Source: Ceratopteris richardii (taxonomy: Eukaryota; Streptophyta; Polypodiopsida; Polypodiales; Pteridaceae). From it: a stretch of DNA of 64,000 nucleotides. Shown here in pieces: positions 1-10,489 of the stretch. The notes beneath the pieces were generated by a model. That model was not told the DNA's origin. It ran no database searches and saw nothing but the letters and a program-made list of their open reading frames with translations. A program made the position numbers and the translations under genes. The stretch covers positions 88,087,036 through 88,151,035 of the forward strand of contig CM035441.1 in NCBI GenBank assembly GCA_020310875.1, read 5' to 3'. Positions within the stretch are counted from its first letter, which is position 1; every line of letters begins with the position of its first letter.

Positions 1-35
1 GCTAATCTCAGATGATTGTCATGCTCATGCATATC

Positions 36-200
36 TTGATGTATGAAACATCAAAAGAAATGAATTATTGTGACACTAGACAACCTCTATGGTCACCATT
101 AACTCAATGCTTCTCCAAACTTTGAAAAATGATAGCCAAAATTGAGAACTTTACTTCTTCAAAAATTTCTAGTCAGTAAAATCTATGGTTTATCTCCATT
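36..200 (-). repeat. Diverged copia LTR end, antisense
   Basis: This stretch matches the reverse complement of the last about 150 bp of the LTR of the young copia element at 28026-34639. Both contain the sense of 'gatgtatgaaac..c..aagaaatgaatta.tgtgacactag' followed by the 'cctctatggtcaccattaactca' block. The copy here carries many substitutions, and no tRNA-Met primer site follows its outer edge. It is therefore an old relative, either a solo LTR or a fragment, on the minus strand. Its start, internal part and target duplication are not visible because the match fades near 200. Confidence 0.75.
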
Positions 201-835
201 ATGGTAGGGTCAAGCTTATAAGTTTGGCATTTTACACTTGCTTCTTATATTATTACTCCAAAGAGGATACATCATATGGACTTAGGTCATTTGGATGATG
301 TTGTATGTCATGGGAGTGATAGTTTGTAAAGTGGAGTGTATATGGGAGATAGTGGGAACCACGAAGATGGTTTCCCACCTTTGAGATGATCTCAGATGAG
401 GCTTCTTAAGGGGAAGGATCTAGGGAAACACCACACAGGGATGACCATGTACATAGAGCACATGGGGTTCAAGATAGTCCAAACACTTTCTTCTACCACT
501 ACGGACATTTCATTTGCATTTGCGAGGACGAAAATGTTTTTAAGGGGAAGGAAATGCACATTATAGGCTTTATGGGTATGATGATGTCATGGAGGCTAGA
601 GTTATATCTTGTCATTTGGCAAGATATTGTATGTTGCCTCATTAGGTAGAGATAAAAGAGAAGAATAAAACACACGACGAGTGTGGGAAAAGTGTGAGCT
701 CGGCAGTTGGATGGAAAAGAAAGGGAAGTTTCTCTGTGTGTTTTGGTCAGCCGTTCCTGAGAGCAAGCTGAAGCAAAAGATGAGACATGTGATGTCAAAT
801 CTTCAAATCATCTATAAGATTATTCTCCAATTCTA
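201..835. other. Unassigned stretch
   Basis: I see no coding signature, tRNA or clear repeat boundary here. A 99-codon open frame on the minus strand (499-798) has no recognisable motif and is probably chance. The stretch may be further decayed retrotransposon sequence, since both neighbours are. Confidence 0.4.
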
Positions 836-1560
836 TGCAATCCCTTAGACAATCAATGAGTGTGTGCATTTGTTTCACATAAACTAAGGTTCTTAAGGTC
901 CCATTGGTCAAGTCATCCAAGTATAGAGATATCATCTTTTGCTAAGTGGGTATCTCTACCAAGGGGCACTTGTCCACATATTGATTGAACCTTCTAGCCA
1001 CTTATCTCATTGATTCATTGGGAACCTATTGGAAACTATGAAGTAGGGAAGATGATTTATGTTTAATACCCCTCTTGGTGAATTGCCAATGAATTCCTAG
1101 AAGAATTTTTCTATATTCATAAATTAGTTGGGATCCAAGTGTTCGAACCAAGTCAAGGTAGTTCCAGTAAGAGCTAGACCAAAGGATTCATATTGGATTA
1201 AGAAATCATCAACCTATTTAGCACATAACACCTGCTTAAATTTTGGTAGGTGATCATATGGATCTATTGAACCATCAAAAGGATTTCTTATGCAATTGGC
1301 TACTTCAATTGGTCTTAGTCTTCTACCTACCTCAGAGAGTCAAGGGACTATAGGAATTATAGGATGCACACTTGGTCCTACACCTTGTGGGGTCTCAAAG
1401 GAAAAGGAGTTCAATGCATAGTTCCACTTCCTAGATTGGTATGATGTATGGTATTGGTTCCTAGCATTGAGAATTGCAGATGTGGCTTCATTAGCACACT
1501 TTGTTGATTGGTTTGCCCTAAGGTTGTATTTTCATTACTCTTCTATGTTCGAAGAGGGTT
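836..1560 (-). pseudogene. Decayed Ty3/gypsy-like Gag remnant
   Basis: Translated on the minus strand with frame changes, this region gives pieces typical of plant retrotransposon Gag (Retrotrans_gag). They include a 'NPFDGSIDPYDHLPKFKQ' type block near 1200-1290, 'LALTGTTLTWF' near 1150-1190, and a 'FNQYVDKCPLVEIPT' type segment near 940-1000. The TLTWF motif is characteristic of the capsid part of gypsy Gag. Stops and frameshifts break the frame throughout, so no protein can be made. No pol, PBS or LTR pair could be assigned to it. The family call rests on motif recognition and the strand is clear. Confidence 0.55.
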
Positions 1561-2566
1561 TTGAGAAGTGGTTGCCTGATCTCTGGGAGGGAACACTAGA
1601 AACCCTAAGTACCTCATTCTAGACTTTTCAAGTTCATCAATCGGCCAATATCTTCTTTTGTTTTGATCCAATCTCACCCCATGTGAGTGATTAATCAATT
1701 TTTTGAGTTTTTGATGATTTATAGCTCACCTTTAAGAAGATTTTTGTAGATTTTGGTTGCTTAATTCTTGCTATTCCTCGAGTTCTCCACGATACAAGAT
1801 CATTGATACTGGTTATCTCTGAGATATATGATACTTACACAAAAGAACTGAACCCAAATGTGATGATTTTGGGTTTCACCCTCTAGCTAGGACGAGAGAC
1901 TCAAGAGAAAAAGGCAAAAAAAAATTGTTTGTGGATTTTTGAAATTGAAAAAGTTATCCTATTTCCAAGCATGCTTCCCTACTTCCTAACCCTACTCCTT
2001 CACTCTCAACCCTAAACCTAAAAACTTATCAAACACGAGTTTATGAAGTAACAAGTGCAAGAAAATTTGGGCTTTGCCACAAATCTCATATCAATTCTTC
2101 AAGCTCACTACCTTCAAATCATTACTTTAACCATCACAAAGGCACTTTCATTGGAATTGTCCCTCGCAATGGTGCCAAAAACGTCTGTACCCAAGCTCAC
2201 AATGTCTCATGGACTTGTGATGAAGAAGACTATAAATCAATCATCAACAAGTGCATATAGCGATGGATTTGATACACTCATTAAATTATCAATCTAAGGA
2301 CTTAGACCAAATCAAGTGTATGAAGATATGTGCTCTCATTATAGCTAATGAACTAAAAGTTAAAGCAATTCATGCAAATTAGGGAAATCCACCACTCATA
2401 ACATCCCCCTCACTAAAAATGTGTATCATGATACTTGTTGCAGTAGCAAGCCCAAATCAAGCCATATCTCTTAGCTCGGATTCTTGAATATATTCCATAC
2501 CGGGTTCCTTTTGAAGCTCTCAACGATACGCATCCAATGGTATATTTTTCAGCTCAATCTCATGAG
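1561..2566. other. Unassigned sequence left of the CACTA element
   Basis: No gene recognised. It may hold the 5' untranslated part or LTR of the decayed gypsy element whose gag lies at 836-1560, but I found no primer site. An 80-codon open frame on the plus strand (2055-2297) has no recognisable domain. Confidence 0.35.
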
Positions 2567-2960
2567 CACTACAAGGAATACAGGTGCATAGTGACAGTTA
2601 AGGCGACACAATTTCATCGCTATAAAATTGCAAAATGTGTCGCAATGAGCGTCGTGTGCAAACCCTCGATTAAACGATGAGCCAAACGGCATTTTTTTTA
2701 TGTATGGCACGACGGGGTGTGCTACGCTCACGTAGAGCATCGCTAACGTGACGGTTTTAAAAAGCATCGCATACGTGACACTTGTTGCATCACATAAGCG
2801 ACACAAAAAAATGTCGCTTATGGGACGCCAATTCAGTGGTTTTAACGATGCCTTTCCATCGCTTACACGACGGTCTGTTGATGAAAAAAAATTAAAACGT
2901 TGGAGGCTCTTCGATCAACATTTTTACACATCTGATCAAAGAGCTCTCCAACGTTCGCAA
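2567..2960 (+). repeat. CACTA terminal inverted repeat and subterminal region
   Basis: CACTACAAGGAA at 2567-2578 is followed by about 390 bp with repeated short motifs around gcgaca, tgtcgc, cgtcg and acgtgac in both orientations. CACTA elements typically carry such subterminal repeats as binding sites for their second protein (TnpA type). The 85- and 154-codon open frames here run through this repeat and the following CT tract and are not considered real. Confidence 0.65.
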
Positions 2961-3091
2961 TTACGCTACACTTACAAGCTAAAACAAGTATATGAAGAAT
3001 TGTTATTATGCCTAAGCTCTATCTTATTGTCTCTCTTTGTCTTTGTTTCTCTCTTTCTACATCTTTCTCTCTTTGAATTCTCTCTCTATCT

Positions 3092-3099
<8 letters not shown>

Positions 3100-3169
<70 letters not shown>
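3100..3169. repeat. (CT)n microsatellite
   Basis: About 70 bp of uninterrupted CT dinucleotides with CT-rich flanks. On the minus strand it is (GA)n. It lies in the 5' region of the CACTA element. Confidence 0.95.
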
Positions 3170-3173
<4 letters not shown>

Positions 3174-3514
3174 CTTCTTTATCTCTTTATTGCATGTTAT
3201 TCAAGAAGCTAACCAAACAAAAAGTATGGCTAACTATTGTAAGTTCAATTTATATTCTTTGTATATCATTTGAATTGTGTTATTTTCATTACAAAAATGA
3301 AATATCTAAAATAAATGTAAAAAATTACTAAATTATCTGAAAATTATAGATATAAACTATTAATTTGTATACCTTCTACTGAGGAAATGACTCCTAAAGA
3401 CGTAGCTGTCTACGAAAAAATTGTCACGTCTCAGGTGGTATGTTAGGTCGCCTCTTATTTTTTTCCACCATACAATATATCCTGTTAATTTAATCTCAAA
3501 CAGAAAAAAAATCA

Positions 3515-3850
3515 GAATACATACACATATATACACACACATACACATACACATACCCACATACACATATACATGCAAACATATACGCATACATATATGC
3601 ATACATATATGCATACATATACACATATGCACATATACATACATATAACATAAACACACATATACGTATCCACATATATATGTACACACACATGAATGCA
3701 TATACACTCATTCATACAAAATACATGCATTTATCCCACAATAATGTGTATTTGTGTATATGTGAATATGTGTGTATGTGTAAATGTGCATATGTGAATG
3801 TGTGTGTATGTGTAAATATGTATATGTGAATTTTTTGTGTATGTAAATAA
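3515..3850. repeat. (ACATAC/ACATAT)n low-complexity tract
   Basis: Degenerate repeats of acatac, acatat and, at the right end, tgtgta/tgtgaa units. Several long open frames in this tract (Cys/Tyr/Val-rich or Thr/His/Ile-rich) are products of the repeat and not genes. A similar tract lies at 6340-6566 in the same transposon. Confidence 0.9.
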
Positions 3851-4019
3851 TCAGATTATTAATATGAAATACTATTATTTGTAGATTCTGATCAATCAGA
3901 TGGAACTCCACCACCGTCTCCTCATCGTGCAATGACTATATACTGTAAGTATATCAAACATTTAATTTTAAATATATTTGATGGATACATAACTTATATA
4001 TTTTTTTTGTTTCTTATTA

Positions 4020-4258
4020 TAATCAAATTCTGATCAATCAGAGGGTACTCCACCACCTTCTACCCATGCAACGACTTCACATGTGTCCTCAGATAAGAAT
4101 TATGATGAATTTTAGTATCAAGAGCATATTATATGTTGGTGTAACTCTTGTTATGGCACGTATCGAAGACCACGATTGGAATCTATTGAACATGAGGCAG
4201 AGTATGGTAGTTTTGAGCGTGCACCATCACCTGGTCAACATAATAATGCTTGGATATG
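4020..4258 (+). pseudogene. CACTA-borne exon with a Cys-rich motif
   Basis: One plus-strand frame reads through a 'HIICWCNSCYGTYRRPRLES' segment followed by 'IEHEAEYGSFERAPSPGQHN'. A C-x-C-x2-C cluster with a downstream His resembles the small zinc-binding region found at the N terminus of many TNP2-type proteins (Transpos_assoc type). That assignment is inference. A stop precedes it in frame, so the true exon start is unclear. The likely acceptor of the next exon is the 'tatacag' ending at 4332. It lies directly upstream of the SET-domain ORF on the same strand. Confidence 0.4.
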
Positions 4259-4332
4259 TATTTTTTATATAAATTAATGTCATTATTTTATTTAAAACCC
4301 ATATACAAAATCACATTACTGTTGATATACAG

Positions 4333-5078
4333 GAACACTTGGTCAATGATGATGATCATTTTCCTCATAATGTTAATATACCTCGTACACTTCATGGACT
4401 TACTGTTCATCAATTACAAGCAGAGGTTTCTAGAAATTCTCTACCTCCTGGTTTAGAGAATAAAACGGCTGGAGATTATCCATTGCCAGCTCCTGATCGT
4501 TCTCTAGTACAAACATATGATAGAAGAAGATATGGAGGATGGAATAGAGGACCACTTCCTTTAGATGGAGAGGTTTTCAACTTTTGGGTAATCGTTATAT
4601 GATTGCTCCATCCACTATTACTAATGCTGGTCATGGTCTCTTTATTGTAGAGGATTTGTATGTGCCTCCGAACTCTGAAGTCACTCTTATGTCATTTTGT
4701 GGTCCTATATATGGATGGGGAGATTGGCATCGACTTTCACGTTATGTTCAAAGCATGAGTACTTATGGAATATGCTTGAACGCACCATCCCTTGCTAGTA
4801 GAAGGATTTTACATGCACAAAATGAAAGATTGTATATTGATGGAAGACCTTACACACATGGAAATATAGCAAGTTTAATAAATAGTAGTCGAGGGTTACC
4901 TAATATTTCATGGACTAATTGCACATTTGAGGAGCGTGAAAATAGTCATGAATCACCATACATGAGTAGAGATGTATCAAGATACATAGTTGTCAATGCT
5001 ATTACTACATTACATGCAGGTGATGAACTATTAGTGAATTATGGATGGCGTAGACCTCCAAGAGCACCTTTTAGCTAG
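4333..5078 (+). pseudogene. SET-domain protein carried by a CACTA element
   Basis: SET domains transfer methyl groups from S-adenosylmethionine to lysines. The 164-residue ORF at 4584-5078 shows the fold's landmarks in order: 'NAGHGLFI' (the GxG cofactor motif), a 'FCGPIYG' block in place of YxG, 'ASLINSSRGLPN' at the NHSCxPN position, and 'VVNAITTLHAGDELLVNYGW' (GDEL..NYG, the catalytic tyrosine region). The NHSC motif is degenerate. Sequence upstream from the acceptor at 4332 reads in another frame ('HGLTVHQLQAEVSRNSLPPG', then 'GPLPLDGEVFNF') and looks like the same protein with a small indel near 4580. No post-SET cysteines are seen. It shares strand and element with the TNP2 exons. Whether it is a separate gene or was once fused to the transposase cannot be decided. 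Confidence 0.7.
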
Positions 5079-5189
5079 AGAGAATAAAACTTTTCTATCC
5101 ATATTTAATAACTTATATATTTAATTTTATGTTTAAAGTTTACTTTTTATTCATTTATGGAATACTAATGAATTTTATTTATATGCGTA

Positions 5190-5580
5190 GATTCCAACGT
5201 ATGATGTTGATGATATTCCTCCACACCATCAATTGTCAGTAAGACCTCATTTAATAAAAGCTTCTATGAGGAGGCTATGCAAAAGTGATCCTGTGGAATA
5301 TGCAAGGTTGAAAGATCTATATTCAAAAGAAGATAAAGTACAAGATTTGTGCGACAATGATGAAGATGATGGCATGGCAGATTTTATTGAGGATTGGTAT
5401 CAAAATGACAATGAGAGCATTGATATTTCTAAAAATGAGAAATATCTTTGAGAGGAATGTCTAAAGCATGTATATGAAGGAAGTCGTTTGACACGACTAA
5501 GTGCAAGCTTACTTATTCTCAATCTTAAAAATCGTTTTGGATGGAGTAATGTATCTATTTCGACACTATTAAGGTATAAT
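5190..5580 (+). pseudogene. TNP2-type transposase, N-terminal exon
   Basis: A good acceptor (tttatatgcgtag) ends at 5190. The frame then gives an acidic segment ('NDEDDGMADFIEDWYQNDNE'). After a TGA at about 5449-5451, the same frame gives 'EECLKHVYEGSRLTRLSASL' followed by 'NLKNRFGWSNVSISTLL'. The 'Y.GS..TRLSA.L.ILNLK.RFGWSN' block is the usual lead-in to the Transposase_21 domain. The in-frame stop indicates decay. Confidence 0.65.
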
Positions 5581-5588
5581 TTTTAATT

Positions 5589-5591
<3 letters not shown>

Positions 5592-5675
<84 letters not shown>
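5592..5675. repeat. (AT)n microsatellite
   Basis: An 84-bp AT dinucleotide run immediately after the transposase exon, in an intron of the CACTA transposase gene. It grades into acatac/acatat repeats up to about 5740. Confidence 0.95.
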
Positions 5676-5678
<3 letters not shown>

Positions 5679-5845
5679 GCATATATAAACATACACATAA
5701 TATACATGAATGTATACACACATATACACACATACACATGTTATGAGAGTAAGGTCAAATTATACATACCTGTATCGAATGAAGATGTTTTGTCCATCTA
5801 GCCTTTAGAATTGTCCACCCAACCTTTAGAATCTTCTTGACACAT

Positions 5846-6257
5846 GTTTCTCCTATTTTCGTCGACCTAATACCTGTGCTGCTAATTCTTTTTAATACAA
5901 ATATTAAGTAGTAGTTACCAAGGAAGGTATCAAGTCACATGTAAAATGGGAGGAGCAAGTTTATCTTGAAGATTTTGAAGGATGGAAAAATAATTTTAAA
6001 GGATGGGTGAAAAAAAAGTGTCCATTCAATGTAGATGTTTAGTCTTACTTTAGATAAGGTAAGAAGAAGAACTTGAATTGGATGGATACTTTTTATCCGC
6101 CCATCTTTTAAAACTATTAATGCATCTTTCAAAATATTCACGAAAAATTTGATCCTCCCATTTTACACATGACTTAATACCTTCCTTGGTAATGGCTATT
6201 TAATATCTGTAAACAGCTTAGCAAGACAGGTAATAGATTGACTATAAAATGGGAAAC
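5846..6257. mobile_element. Foldback MITE-like element, near-complete inverted repeat
   Basis: The left half starting gtttctcctattttcgtcgacc (5846) pairs with the right half ending ggtaatagattgactataaaatgggaaac (6257). Pairing continues inward almost without interruption to about 6050. Recognisable paired blocks include taccaaggaaggtat with its complement near 6170-6190, and gtaaaatgggagga with its complement near 6151-6168. There is no ORF. The whole unit would fold into one hairpin of about 200 bp. It lies inside the intron between two TNP2 exons, so it was probably inserted into the CACTA element. The outermost ends and any target duplication are uncertain. Confidence 0.75.
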
Positions 6258-6339
6258 TGCCAGACGATTGAATGCTCTAGATATGAAAATCAACAAACCA
6301 CAATATACAAAGAACAAATAAAAACAAAATCAAATATAC

Positions 6340-6566
6340 ACAGCTACACATGCATACATACATATACATACATATATACATATTCATACATACACATACA
6401 TACATACATACACATGTATACACACATACATATACATATATGCATACATATATATACATACATAGACACCTATAAAACACATATACATACATATATACAT
6501 ATACACATACACATGTATATGCATGCACATGCATACTCACATCCACATACACATACACATATATAA
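6340..6566. repeat. (ACATAC/ACATAT)n low-complexity tract
   Basis: The second such tract in the CACTA element, with the same unit as 3515-3850. The 105- and 93-codon open frames across it are repeat products. Confidence 0.9.
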
Positions 6567-6649
6567 AATTATATGCATATATATGTATATTTATTTATTT
6601 ACTTTTTTAATATATCCTTTTTTGATGAACTTACATGTTATTATCTGAA

Positions 6650-7071
6650 AAGTTTTTACCAAGTTAGAATATTCTTCCTACCTCACATGATGAAATGAAG
6701 AACATAATCAACAATCTTGGTATATATTATCAATGTATACATGCATGTCCTAACGATTGTATTTTATATAGAGGTGAATATGCAGACTATTTGGCATGTC
6801 CCAAATGTCAATCTCCTCGATATAAAGGTGAAGAAGGTAAAATCCCAAAAAAGTTATTGAGACATTTTCCATTGGCTCCACAGATTAGACATATGTTTCA
6901 AAGCCCCGAATTATCAAAGCTTTTGACATGGGGACATGATCATAAAAGTACTGATGGAATAATCAAAATTCCTCACGATAGTGTTGCTTTTCAGCATATT
7001 GATTCTACATGGCCTGAATTTGCACAAAATCCATAAGTTAGGAGTTGCATTAGATGGGGTTAATCCATTCT
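6650..7071 (+). pseudogene. TNP2-type transposase, central exon (5' part)
   Basis: This encodes the start of the Transposase_21 domain. The landmarks are 'ILPTSHDEMKNIINNLG', 'YYQCIHACPNDCILYRGEY' with the following 'CPKC', 'KIPKKLLRHFPLAPQIRHMF', a 'DGIIKIPHDSVAFQHID' block, and 'GVALDGVNPF' at the right edge. These are the standard CPNDC...CPxC and RHFPLxPR motifs of CACTA transposases. A one-base loss near 7035 shifts the frame between 'WPEFAQNP' and 'KLGVALDG'. The copia element at 7072-24899 then cuts it in the motif that continues at 24905. Confidence 0.85.
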
Positions 7072-7292
7072 TGTTCGAGTTAGAAGCACGCGAAAAGCAC
7101 AAGGAAGAAGAAGAAGCTTGGAGCACAAACACACAATACTGAATGTATTACTAGAGAATGTACAAAGATAAGTAGTCCATTAGGGCAATAGGCGTATATA
7201 CAAGCCGGGGGAAAAAAACCTCCTAAAGAGGGAAAAAAGTGCCCCGGCGGTCCTAGTGTGTTCACACACATCACTACCTAAATATATCAACA
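7072..7292 (-). repeat. Copia element 1, 3' LTR
   Basis: 221 bp, beginning TGTTGATATATTTAGG and ending with the complement of tgttcgagttaga on the minus strand. It matches the 5' LTR at 24669-24899 closely. It lacks about 9 bp near its end (cgtctgtag present at 24680) and has a C for G near the terminus. The polypurine tract abuts it at 7293. Confidence 0.9.
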
Positions 7293-7366
7293 AATCCCCC
7301 CTGGGAGTGATGCGGTGAACAAGGAGCTGGCACTCATGTATAAGGAAGTGCCAAGCTATGTGGAAA

Positions 7367-7936
7367 TCACTCCACAAAAGGAAGTAAGCCCAAAGCTTTG
7401 CGGAAAGCTTCAAACTTCTCCCTAGGCAGAGCCTTCATGAAAAGGTCTGCAATGTTCTCCTGCGTGGGCACATATGCCAAGCTGATCTCCCCAGCAGAGA
7501 ACCTCTCCCTGACATAGTGATAGTGCACCTCAATGTGCTTAGTGCGAGCATGGAACACAGGGTTCCTCGCAACTGCCAATGCGCTCTGACTGTCAGTGAA
7601 GATGGTGGTGGCAGAAGACAGACCAACACCCAAATCAGCCATAAGGCGTCTGAGCCACACACACTCAACAGTCGTTGTGAAAGTTGCCCTATACTCAGCC
7701 TCACAACTGGAAGTGGCCACAGTAGGCTGCTTCTTGCTCAACCAAAATATACATGAGCTACCAAGCATTAAGCAAAAACCACTGGTGGACACACGAGTGT
7801 CATAGCAACCAGCCCAATCTGAGTCAAAAAAAGCATGCAAATCTGGCGGTAGTGATCCCCCCTTGGGATAAAACAACCCAAGTAGCCGAGTACCACTCCA
7901 GTAGTGAAAGATGCACTTAACCACCTTCCAATGCGT
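7367..7936 (-). pseudogene. Copia element 1 RNase H and C terminus
   Basis: This is the C-terminal part of the copia polyprotein. It has the RNase H landmarks 'FFDSDWAGCYDTRVSTSGFC' and 'SCEAEYRATFTTTVE', then 'TDSQSALAVARNPVFHARTK', 'HIEVHYHYVRERF' and 'NIADLFMKALP'. The frame starts inside 'THWKVVKCIFHYW', which continues exactly from the 'RFMHCPGVT' end of the RT portion at 20630. The two pieces therefore flanked each other before the 7937-20625 insertion. Sequence above 7936 belongs to the inserted LTR. Confidence 0.9.
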
Positions 7937-10489
7937 TGTCGGCGCGAAAGTCACGGTCGGTGGATCAGGGCGACCGCCAAAAATACGGCACACGCAGGGT
8001 GCTTGGAATAAACTCAGGTATAGTGACAACTCAAAGAAACTTTTAGTAAGAAATTTGAAATCATTAATTCAATGGAGATTCAAAGAGCCAATATGAACTC
8101 AGACATCAGACATTTGTTTGAAACTATCTTCGGTAATTTTTTTAATGAAAATTCAGAGATACTACTTAGAAGTTCAATGCAAAAAATCACATCCGAACTT
8201 TTAGTTTTAAGAAATTAAGCGAAAGAGTATAGATTCTAATGAGCTCTAAGTAGCATCAATGCTAGAATTCTAAATTTGCGCACTTAATTGCCTATCAGAT
8301 GAAACAAACCCACATAATGAGTGTGATTTTAATGGTTTCTTCAGTTGAAGGTTGGAAAATAGATTCCAATAATTGAATACGATAGCGCAAGCAAAGAATT
8401 GAAGAAGTCAAACATCTTATAATGATAAGCACACATATTCGAAACCCAAAGGAAATTAACTAGGACACGAACAGTCTCTACATTCGAAGAACCGTAGGAA
8501 TAGAAAAAAATATCAAAGTTCTTTGCCTTGAATGCAACGCCTATGTTGATAACTCCATGCTTTGACATTTAGCCACATGTATCGTCATGTTTCACGGATC
8601 GTATGTTACTATATCATATGCATGAGATGACTCGTCCGATGCAGACCTGTTGAAGATCTATAAGTAATAGAATTGTTTCGTAAGCTGTTGAATATTTCAA
8701 GATGATCACCGCACATTCAAAGTTTAGAAAAGTGTTTTAAAACAGTCTGATCATAGTTGTATATATTAAAGATGAACCTCCGAACAAAAATGGAAACACA
8801 TTACAAGTTATCAGAATCATGAGGTAATATATATATTAGAGATAAGACATCTACTGGTGCAACATGAGGGGATGTCGAAAACCAATGTTCCTTATGCATC
8901 AAGATGTGTGCAGACTCCACAAAACATATTAAATTTTCTCAGTTCCTTGCATTCCATCGATTTGCGCGACTTCATCAGAGCTTGATTACAACAAACAGTT
9001 TCAAAAGAGATAATTTGCATAGATTCAATATTATACGTATGATCGGAACAGATTCGCGATAGAGAATTATTCGAAATAGTGTCAATTCAGATCGCGAAAG
9101 TTTATGAAACTAAGGTGTAGGTACAGATCTCATAGAAAAGAACTATTGAAACTCTTGACGTTGGGAATAAAAAAATGAAGATGTTAGATACCATTATTGG
9201 ATGAAGTTAGCATTGACGTAGTCAGTTTGAATGAATACCTGAATCATGTATATGCTTTATAAATATGCTTTATAAACATTATCCAGTCAGTCCTCAGCAC
9301 AATCCGTGTAGATTTCAGCGCACATCATTGTTGAATGTTAGATGTCTCACACATGATTGCATCATTCGAATCACAGAGCATAGTTGATTATAATACGGTA
9401 TTGACCTAGAAACGTTTGCGTGCAGAAGAATGACAACAGATTGCAGCATCCTCCATGCTCTGTGATAAACTCCATCAATTTTGCTATTGAATCATCTTCT
9501 TCACGGTCAGAAGATGGTCCTCCCTTAACTGCAAGAAGATAAACACATGAACTGGCCTCCTTGTGCACGTGCGCTCTCCTCGTCTATCTTGCCTGAAGAG
9601 AACCGCATCGATTGACCTTCACAAAGCTTCCGCACAACAGATCAAATGCGTCTTAAACTCCTTTGCCAGATCAAGCCGCAGCATATGTGTCAGATCTCAT
9701 CATTAAAGTTAATCAGTGAGATCCTCCGAGTAACAGAGCTGCCAAGAATCGAGGTGCTATCATACAAAACCGAGAGAGAAAACGGCAGCATAGTTCTTCA
9801 GAAGATGTAGGTCATCATTGAATGTCTCCCCATGTCTCTCCCTCGTCCGTGAGAGAATTACTGCCCATCCTTTTTTCCTTCTCCTTGCGTACCTTTCACC
9901 ATATGGAATGTTAGCCATCAAAAAAATGCGGAAATACTTTTCGTCCTTTGAATGAATTTTTTTTTTTCTCTTCTTTTTGCGCATGGCCATCCTTTTCTTC
10001 TTTGTTTTTGCATGTACAATTGTGACCATTCTTTTCATATCCGAGCATAAGCTTGTAAACAATGGTTTTCAATCCATAGCATCAACCATAAAATATGCAT
10101 CTCTTTTTTTCTTTATGACGGCAGCGCTCATGAAATTCCTTTTGATCAAGTAAATTTGTCACAAAGAATTGTTCAAAATTGTTGGGTCATTACTAAGCAA
10201 ATCCTTCAACTAAGAGTTTTGCTATATCAGAAGTTCCAAGGATATATATTGTGAAGACTAGCTTGTACATCATTTTTATGTCATATATAAATATTGCCAA
10301 GAGTACACATCTGTGTAGCCATCACATAAGCATTCACTCTGCAGAGAAAAGTATGATGAAAAACAGAACCTCGTTTGTTGTCTTTCGTGGAACTGCTTAC
10401 TTTCCAAGCTTCATTTATATGTTGATATGACGAATCATTCGATTGATTGGAGAGAGTTTGGTCAAGTCATGAGAGTAGAGATGAATAAA
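7937..10489 (-). repeat. LTR of the tRNA-Trp family, truncated at its 5' end
   Basis: The low end (7937) carries the family's terminal sequence, TGTCGGCGCGAAAG then cacggtcggtggatcaggg read upward, which is the complement of the LTR 3' end. At the high end (10489 downward) the minus strand reads 'TTCATCTCTACTCTC'. This matches positions just inside the start of the 39283-type LTRs ('TCTCATCTCTACTCTCGC'), so about 12 terminal bases are missing. It abuts the next LTR end at 10490 with no primer site between. Open frames within are not coding. Confidence 0.7.

Noticed and set aside
3360-3932. Long open frames rich in Cys/Tyr/Val or His/Thr/Ile
   Set aside because: They translate an acatac/acatat microsatellite in several frames on both strands. 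Composition alone explains them.
6249-6566. 105- and 93-codon open frames
   Set aside because: Same microsatellite explanation. No domain.
8341-8568. 75-codon minus-strand ORF in the LTR at 7937-10489
   Set aside because: Inside an LTR body, no motif, and not preserved in related LTRs.
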